Origin: Acytostelium subglobosum LB1
Lineage: Eukaryota > Evosea > Eumycetozoa > Acytosteliales > Acytosteliaceae
Assembly: GCF_000787575.1 (NCBI RefSeq)
Contig: NW_012236523.1
Coordinates: forward strand, 683,854-747,853
Length of the DNA: 64,000 nucleotides
Reading direction: 5' to 3'
Below the pieces are notes generated by a model. The model saw nothing but the letters and a program-made list of their open reading frames with translations. It did not search any database and had not been told where the DNA came from. The position numbers were made by a program, and so were the translations under genes. Below, one piece after another: positions 56,861 through 64,000 of the stretch (its first letter is position 1; each line of letters opens with the position of its first letter).

Positions 56861-57552
56861 TATTCTGTCTCTTCTTCTTCTTCTTCTTCAACTAACTATA
56901 TATATTTCTAATTCTCCGGTTGAATGTGAATGTGTGAATGTGAATGTATATTTATATGTTTGATTGATTGATTGATTAATTGATTATTATTATAGTATGT
57001 ATGTACAAATAATTATAAAGTATATTATATATATATGTGTAGTAGAGATAATAGTGTGTAGTATAAATAAGTGAGTGTGTCTTTGTCAAGATGAGGTGGA
57101 TACTTGAACACTCAGGTCATCAATTATAAAGGTTGGTGGTGAATGTCTTTGTTTGTGTGTATGAAGGGGGTGTTTGAATTGAATTTAATAAAATAAATTA
57201 ATGTGTTTCTTCAAGACCAAGGGATGGACCTTGACTGGAACTCAAACTTGTGGGACTGAGTCCGTGTCGACTCTTTCGTCACACACATCTAATTACACCA
57301 ATGCACGAATGATTCATCGACTCTACTTATGCTTAATTGATTGAAGTATGGTCAACGAATCAACCAACTGACAACAATAACTTGATACGGATAGTAGACA
57401 AGATCCCTTCTCCTGTTGCCCCAGGACTGGTCATCATTGTTGTTGACAGACAACGTGGCAAACAATTCAATTCAATCAATCAATCGATCAATCGATATAT
57501 ACATTGTTTAGTCGATAAACAGACAGACAGACATACACCTATTAATGTTTAA
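56861..57552. other. Intergenic spacer
   Basis: These 692 nt form the upstream region of dynamin A and the 3' end of the RhoGEF gene. There is a (CTT)n stretch at about 56871-56889, a long TA-rich tract at 57017-57037, and TTGATTGA repeats. A 71-codon plus-strand frame at 57337-57552 is not called. No RNA is seen. Confidence 0.45.
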
Positions 57553-60449
57553 TTAGGTTGATGATGGCGATGATGATGATGATACACTGGATCTATTACT
57601 TCTTGACTCTTGTACCAACTTCATTCTCTTTTCTCGCAGACTCATCTTTCCTGGTGTTGATGGTGATCCAGTTTTATCAACATTGGATCCTGTTGAACTT
57701 GAGTTATCCGACTAGTTTGATTGATTGAGAGTTAGTATGTATGCTCATCAATCAATCAAATGTACTTACATCGAGTGGAGGTGATTGTGCATCAGGGTCG
57801 ATTGGAGCATATTGACCTGATGTCCTTGAAACGAATTGTTGTTCCAGCTTCTGTTTGGTATCGGCGACCTTCTCGCTCACACTTGACGTAATCCTCTCAT
57901 CTTGATCCTTCTGTGTCTTCTCAGCTGTGTTTGATTGAGTGATTGAGTGTAGAGGTTAGTTAGTCATCTTGTTCGCATCACATAAGACATTGAGTCCATC
58001 ACATTAACATACCCTCAGCCTTCTCAGCCTTGATGGCTGCGATCCAATCTTCCAATGTATCACTGTCCGCTGCACATATAACGATGGCATTGTCACTGTT
58101 GGTTGATATCTTGATCGCGTTGGAGTATGCTAAACATTGTGGTGATGATTGGATGTTAGTGGCGATGATATGATCTGATGGCCAGTGTGCCAACAACTTA
58201 CAGCTTGTGTCTTCGAGTTGACGAAGCTTGAGATTGGTTAGCTTGTAACTATTCTCAAACTGTAGTCGAATGGTCTTTTGCTTGCCAAAGAATGATCCTG
58301 ATGACTTGGATGGCTTGGTGACCGCCAGAATATCATTGAACAGGTAGAGAATGAGTGGTGTCTTCTTGGCCTTGGTGCCACCGCCAACCTCCATGAACTC
58401 GCCTTCCTTTACAAATCGTCTGCTGGCCTTTACAAAGGACTCGCTGCCACCTGCCAACTTCTCCTGTATCTCTGCCAACTTCAATCTATTCTCCGCCTGT
58501 TGCTTGGCCTCATTCATCTTCTCGGCCACAGTATTCATCGAGTCAAATGCCTCCTTCAACGACTTGTAATCAGGATGTGATTCCCATGTATGTGCTATCA
58601 TGTCCTTGAGAAGCAAGCTGTATCTCTGTGTTTGATTGATGGTCAGTAGGCGAATGAATGAGCGATCGAAGGGGACTGACAACACATACGGGTATTCTTT
58701 GGATTGGCCTGATGAGGTAGTCTTCGAGTCCACGACATTTGATCTCTTCATTGCGCTCCTTGACCTTGTTGAGATAGTTCTTGAACTTGGCCTGCTTCTT
58801 GCATTCGTTCAACACTTCGAGTGACATCTCATAGTTGAGTGAATACTGCGTGTATATCTTGAGGAATTTGCTCATCTTTATAAAGATGTCGCCAATCAAC
58901 GTGAATCTATCCCAGGTCTGCAGACGTGCCTGCAGTTGATCCTTGATCAAAGTGTTGAAGTTGATAATACTCTCCAACTCCACGTTGAATATCGCCTTTA
59001 GATCATCCTCGGGAATGATTGGTGAGCCCTTTGCAATCGCCTCTCGCAGCTCCTTAACCACAACATCTCTCAAGAACACCAATCTCGTCAAGTACTCCAC
59101 CTCTGTCTTTGTGATCTCTTGTGCAATCCTCTCTCTATAAGCATTGTCGCGCTCTGCATTCATTGAGTGTGTTAGTCATGTGATCCCGCGGGTATGGCGA
59201 TGGTCGCGAGTGAACGAGCATACCTCTTATCCTCTGTCTATTCCTCTCGATCCATCTCCTTGTCGCTCGCTGGATTCTTATCGCTGCTCTGATCTGCAGT
59301 GACAGCCTCTTCTTGTCTTCCTCTGTTTCGCATCCTGTTGCCAACAAGGCATCACCACCGCTACCATTCGTAGTCGTAGCAATGGTCGTCGTGTTTGTCG
59401 CAATCACCAATGGTGATGTTGGTAGCTTGGCACCTGTGACTGAGGCGGCAGTCGATGGTGATGATGACATCTTTGTCGTTGTCGTTGATGTGGTTGCGTT
59501 TGCGTTTGCGCTTGATGAAGATGGTGTCGCAATGAGCAAGGGCGATGATGAAACCTTTGCTCCTGTGCTTGTGCTCGTTGTCGATGTAGTTGATAATGTT
59601 ACAGGTTGATGGGACGCATCCATTGGAAACTTGGGTGAGAGTGGAGTGTTCTGATCAAAGTTCAGTTTGATTGGCGAAGGCTGGCCGCTCGAAGACGATG
59701 GTGTCACGCCAGGTTTCGAAGGTGACAGTGGTGCCAGCGGTGATTTGAGTGATTGCTATGAAGGTGTTAGTTCATTCATTCATCATCATACATGTGATCA
59801 CACATACCTTTGGCGAGTTATCAGGATACATCTTCTTCTGATCGGCAACATGTTGAAACAGTTGATTCTTTGTTGCTGACACGGAGAAGTCACTGCCAGG
59901 CACGGAGCGCGCCTGGCTCTTCTTGATCACCTCTTGTCGCTTGGTCTCCCTGATGGTGAACTGCGCCAGGAGGCCTTCGGCCTCGACCAGCTCGCTCTCT
60001 GTGAACTTCTCGTCCTTGGCGTCGACAATGGGCCATGGCACGTCAAATTCGTACTGTGGGTCGGCGTTGGCCAGCTTGCAGATGGCTTCGAGTGTGTCGA
60101 TAATGCGGCGGATGTTGGTGTAGGTGGGGTGCGCCGCGCAAAGATCGGCCAGCGCAAAGCGCTTGTGACGAGGCACGCCCATGTCCTGACAGGCCTGCAA
60201 GAAGAATGATATATTCTCGCTGTTCTTGAATTGGATTATTGTACGAGGTGTGTTTGGGTCTGGTACAGAGATACGTGGCATCAAGCCTGGACTGATGGTT
60301 TGCATCACTCTACATAGCAACACACCATCATACAGTGTACTAATGAAATCACTTGCTCCACTATTAATCTTTATATCCAATACTACTTCAATCCATTTAA
60401 TCGCTGCTCTCTTTTGTGATAAATAATGATTTGCCTTTACTGTTATCAT
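57553..60449 (-). CDS. CH-IQ-RhoGEF-PH protein (Rac/Rho exchange factor)
   Basis: Seven exons are inferred: 60449-59808, 59755-59224, 59153-58690, 58625-58202, 58129-58013, 57924-57770 and 57711-57553. The phases agree and the product is 830 aa. Domains in order are a calponin-homology domain (~10-130; KRAAIKWIEVVL, FKNSENISFFLQACQDMGV), a Ser/Thr/Pro-rich linker, an IQ motif (RAAIRIQRATRRWIERNR), a DH domain (EITKTEVEYLTRLVFLRDVV ... RPIQRIPRYSLLLKDM across a splice), and a PH domain (LILYLFNDILAVTK ... DSDTLEDWIAAIKAE). A charged Gln/Glu- and Ser-rich tail closes it. It should load GTP on Rac-type GTPases near actin, perhaps under calmodulin or myosin-light-chain-like control through the IQ motif. 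Confidence 0.92.
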
Positions 60450-60744
60450 TTGTTTTGTTTGTTTGATTCTTTAGTTTGATTGATTGAGTTGATTGAGTTG
60501 ATTGAGTTGATTGATTGATTGATGTTGTTGTATGTATCTGTATCTGTATTTGTATTCTTATTATTATCTGTACATTAATGAATGTGATCTCATTCAAATG
60601 TTTTATTTTTATCATCTGTTGGGCATCAAAACAATGTTGTTTGAATCTTTGCAAACTTCAACCCCACCTCCAACTTCAAACCCTTTCTCAAGTCATCTTT
60701 GTCTCTGTCATTGATCAATGAAAGAGATAGAGATTGAGTCGATG

Positions 60745-62671
60745 TCACCTCCTTGCTGTGGTCGTCGTTGATGTAGTTGATGTTGTAGTGATAGTGGCCA
60801 GGGTATCAACCTTGCACGTGTGTCTATTGAGGTTGGCTGCTCGTACTGAAACTACACAGACGACACAGACATTGGAGTTGCAATCGCCACACTTTACAAT
60901 CCTGTCGCCATTCGCATTCTTTTGAAGCGTGTCTTGGCATATTGGACAGTTGACAGTCTTCTTCTCACCCTTTGGCTTCACAAGTTGAAGCTGCTTATGT
61001 CGTTGTTTGATAGTCCATTCACTGTGCAGATCTCTGGTCCTTGTGGCAATCGATGGGTTGTTATAACTTGAGTAGCTGTAGATTGATGCCGTCCTCTCGG
61101 GCACCTTCTCATGGGCCACCTTGTATATGACGTCCTGGACACGCTCCATAAAGACCGCTTCGTTCGAGGCATCGGCTGCACACTCACCAAAGTGCGAGTA
61201 GTCCTCGATGGGCATGAGACAGTCCCAGCAGAAGGGCTTCTTGCACATGTAGCAGATGACCTTGGCGCAGCCACTCGTCTTCTCGATGAGTACCGAGCAT
61301 CGTGGACATGGTTTGAAGCTGTATTTGTGTTTGGAAAGGAAGCTAAACACCTTGTCAAACAACTTGGCCGCCTTGGACCTGGCCTCCTCGGCTGTTATGC
61401 GCTGATCCTCTATCCTGGCCTCCAATGTCTTCAACTCGGTCACTACTGGCAGTCGTTTGGAATCCACATTGAATAAGACCTTATCCTCTAATGCTCTCTT
61501 GTTATAGTCAGTATCACAGCTGACTCCTGGATGCCATGATGTGTCGCACTTGTGGCAATGCGAGTAGAAGCATCCATCGCAAGTGACTGTGTCCCACTTC
61601 TTGTCGTATCGCGCTGCAAACTCATGACAACGCTTGCATTGTAGTGTACCCATCAGACCAACCAGTGACAGTTTGAACCTTTCATAATCTGCCGGTTTCA
61701 ATATCGACTTGACAATTGCGTCATCAATCATCTTGCCACATCCAACATCCGAGCACTTTATATTCTCTGGTCTTCCATCTGCACTGTTGATCACACTGAT
61801 TGATTGATTGATTGATTGATCGATCGGTGGATTAGACTCGGCATGATCACGTGGAACTATTCCATCACACTCAATCAATCAATCTTACCAAGTCTGACTT
61901 GTACACTCCTTGCATTGATGATGCCCACAAGCCAGGATGTAGAACTGATCGGGAGGATATTCATCATAACAGATGGGACATGTGTGATGGTTGTCAAAGA
62001 ACTTGATCTTGAATCGTCTAGAGTTGTGCTCCAACAGTGATGGTACACATGATTTGAGGTACTTGTTCCAATGTTGCTCTGCAAACCAAACTGATCGCAA
62101 TGACTCTTTGCACTCACCAATCATCAAGTTATCAATCTTATAATCCTGATCGATGCCCAAGTATGCCAATGACTCATCCCTCACCCACTCAATACATTGG
62201 AACAACACTGATTGATCTGGACTCCAGAATGTATCCATATGTTTGATCATCCTCTCCATGCTCTCCATTGACAACCCTGTCATTGTTTGATTGATTGAAT
62301 GAATGAATGAATGAGATATGGATTGGAGTGATTGATGGACATGTCTACATACATGATGAACCAAGCCAGAGGTATGGAGGTGATGAACTTGGATATTGAT
62401 CATCGATTGTGATGATCAGATTGACTGGAGGTAGTTCGACGATTGGATATCTTGTATCCTTGCCACCTGACACCTCTTCAACAACTAGATTGAAACAATC
62501 CTGTAAGTTTATATTTATAGTAACTTGATATGTATTATCATCAATAGTTGATAATTGATCTGAATAGATTGATTTCAATACTTCAATCTCTTGTTGACCT
62601 GCTGATTGATAGTCATCAACATCAACATCCTCCACATCTTCTACATTTTCAACAACATAAATATCATCCAT
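60745..62671 (-). CDS. RWD-RBR E3 ubiquitin ligase (RNF14-like)
   Basis: The exons are 62671-62353, 62276-61889 and 61795-60745, giving 585 aa. An N-terminal RWD domain (QEIEVLKSIYSDQLSTI ... IDDQYPSSSPPYLWLG) is completed across the first splice (WLSMESMERMIK). RING1 is CPICYDEYPPDQFYILACGH. The IBR has CKRCHEFAARYDKKWDTVTC and HCHKCDTSWHPGVSC. RING2 is CPRCSVLIEKTSGCAKVICY, whose Cys in SGCAK is the expected thioester residue. An extra zinc-like cluster at the C-terminus (CPICQDTLQ ... IVKCGDCNSNVCVVC ... HTC) is unusual. RNF14-type ligases act in the cytosol or nucleus, for example on stalled ribosomes and crosslinked proteins. Confidence 0.92.
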
Positions 62672-63251
62672 TTGTATTATTGTTATATCAATATTTATTA
62701 TTATTATTACTATTACTAGTGTGACATTGTTTGTTTGTTTGATTGGTTGATAGAATGATTGAATGATTGAATGGTTGGTTGGCTGGATGAAGCTGGATGA
62801 GAAACATTCCTTGTTCTTGTGCAATTCTTGGATCATTCCTTTTCAAAGTGGGGAACACAAACCCTCAACCCTAACCCTCGCCCTAACCCTCGCCCTTGAC
62901 CTCGACTATTACCTCGCAATCTGCAGATTGATCAACGATTGTCATTGGAGTTTGGTATGAATGACAGGAGGAGGATGTTTGTGTTTTATTGATTGACTGG
63001 GCTGTATGTATTGATTGTTGAGCCAGCCAAGCCTAACCAAGTCAAGCTAAGTCAAGCTTAAGCTTGTTGTTGGGTGCTGCTGGGTGTTGTCGTTTGTCAA
63101 TACATATTATATTGATTATATAATCGTTGTTGTTGTTGTTGTTATTGTTATTGTTGTTTACTGCTGCTGCTGTTGATGGTTGATGATGTTGTTGATGATG
63201 ATGATTTGACTTGACCATCAATCGATCAATCAATAGAGGTTGGTTGGTTTC
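62672..63251. other. Intergenic spacer with telomere-like repeats
   Basis: These 580 nt lie between the RBR gene start and the 3' end of the gamma-CA-like gene. A (TTTG)n run lies at about 62730-62741, a telomere-like CCCTAACCCTCG stretch at 62862-62896, AAGCTTAAGCTT at 63055-63066, and a TTG/TTA repeat at 63124-63157. No gene is called. Confidence 0.5.
62862..62896. repeat. Short telomere-like repeat tract
   Basis: The tract reads CCCTCAACCCTAACCCTCG followed by CCCTAACCCTCGCCCTT. It has five or six CCCT units spaced by 2 nt, two of them CCCTAA. It lies inside the chromosome, flanked by ordinary genes. Confidence 0.6.
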
Positions 63252-64000
63252 TTAATAATATTCACCGCTGAAGCCAACCTGGATACCCTGTTGCTCGGCG
63301 TCTACATATACACTGGATGGGTTGTGCAGGCCCAGATCCTGGTTGTGTTGCTGTGCGTACTTGTGGTACTGGACGGCCTGGTCGTGAATGTTGATGATCT
63401 CCTCCTCGGTGAGCTTGCGCACAAACTTGGCTGGACGGCCTGCCCACAACTCGCCCGACAGTACTCTAGCGCCCTTGGGCAGGATAGAGTTGGCTGCCAA
63501 TATCGAGTTTGTCTCGACGTATGAACCTGGCTCCAAAATCGATCCCATTCCAATCAAACAGTTCTCCTCAACAGTGCATGCTTCGAGTACACAGTTGTGA
63601 CCTGTAATGTAGTCGCATCATATTTGATTGATTGATTGATTGGAATGATTCCAAAGTGATTGATTGAGTGTTGAGTGTAAGAATCATATGTCCCTGTTTG
63701 ATTGATCGATCGAGTCAGTGTGATCACACAACATACCGATGGTTGTGAAATGACCAATGACGGTTGATCCATCATGGTCCAGTGACAGAGGTCTTGTGGC
63801 CTCTCTGATGATGGTTCCATCCTGAATGTTGGTGAAGTTTCCAATGTGAATTAAGTTTACATCAGCTGTGATCGCATGTCGTGAGGTAGTATGTGTTAGT
63901 CGATCAATCAATCCAATCAATCAATAGTCGATGTCCGTACCTTTGATAACACAGCTGTACCATACGGATGATCCATAGTTGAGTGCAACATTACCAATGA
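63252..64000 (-). CDS. Gamma-carbonic-anhydrase-like protein (5' end beyond window)
   Basis: The exons seen are 64000-63941 (partial), 63865-63737 and 63601-63252; the N-terminus lies beyond the window. The left-handed beta-helix hexapeptides are clear (VIGHFTTIGHNCVLEACTVE, CLIGMGSILEPGSYVETNS), and VLSGELWAGRPAKFVRKL matches the C-terminus of mitochondrial gamma-CA proteins of complex I. Of the three zinc His ligands only the one in TIGHN remains. The one usually in NIQD..xxH is Arg (TIIR), and that in LHGC is Glu (LEAC). The catalytic RGD is KAD. The protein is thus probably a structural CA-like subunit of the complex I gamma-CA module, as CAL proteins are in plants. Confidence 0.85.

Noticed and set aside
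1-64000. Mobile elements, virus-like elements, tRNA genes and CRISPR arrays
   Set aside because: I looked for terminal repeats, polymerase, integrase or transposase motifs, cloverleaf-like segments and spaced direct repeats, and found none I could support. A tRNA scan and a repeat-library search would settle this.

Overview
The window is nuclear DNA of a social amoeba (dictyostelid). Genes are compact and split by short introns of mostly 57-130 nt with GTAAGT/GTATGT donors. Asn, Gln, Ser and Thr runs are common, spacers are AT-rich and usually under 1 kb, and the gene set is dictyostelid-like (a dynamin A type dynamin with a Q/N/P-rich insert, and large families of ankyrin-like proteins). The coding GC is higher than in Dictyostelium discoideum, so another group is likely, but I cannot name the species. 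About 29 protein genes are supported. I saw no tRNA, rRNA, CRISPR array, transposon or virus-like element.

Left part (1-24.5 kb). After the 3' end of an unknown gene come two tandem genes (705-5006 and 5127-9353). A third relative lies on the other strand (24483-19913). All three encode about 1400-1500 aa built from two related ankyrin-like halves, joined by one short intron at the same place and, in each case, in frame. Between them lie a four-CBS-domain protein, a bifunctional aspartokinase-homoserine dehydrogenase, a CorA-type Mg2+ transporter, a J-domain/mitochondrial-carrier fusion and an unknown 388-aa protein.

Middle part (24.9-45 kb). Here are a probable N-myristoylated papain-fold-like protein with a broken frame, a YVH1/DUSP12 phosphatase, a small ORF, an AIFM2/FSP1-like oxidoreductase, a HIT protein, delta-COP, a PH-domain protein, a GPR107/TMEM87-like seven-helix protein, a sedolisin with altered catalytic residues, a secreted class 3 lipase, a PlsC acyltransferase, the peroxisomal import receptor PEX7 and a PQ-loop transporter.

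Right part (45-64 kb). Here are a PAP2 phosphatase/transferase, a membrane-anchored coiled-coil protein, a TBC1D13-like Rab GAP, a Rab GTPase, ETF beta, dynamin A, a CH-IQ-RhoGEF-PH protein, an RNF14-like RBR ubiquitin ligase and the 3' part of a gamma-carbonic-anhydrase-like gene that runs off the window. Membrane traffic is well represented (delta-COP, dynamin, Rab, Rab GAP, GPR107-like), but these are ordinary interspersed nuclear genes and I see no functional cluster.

The least ordinary items are the two-half ankyrin-like family with its fixed phase-2 intron and stop-encoding donor, the J-domain/carrier fusion, the sedolisin and gamma-CA-like proteins with lost catalytic or metal ligands, a recurring palindromic GGAATCATTCC motif in introns and spacers, and strand-specific (CAAT)n tracts in introns.
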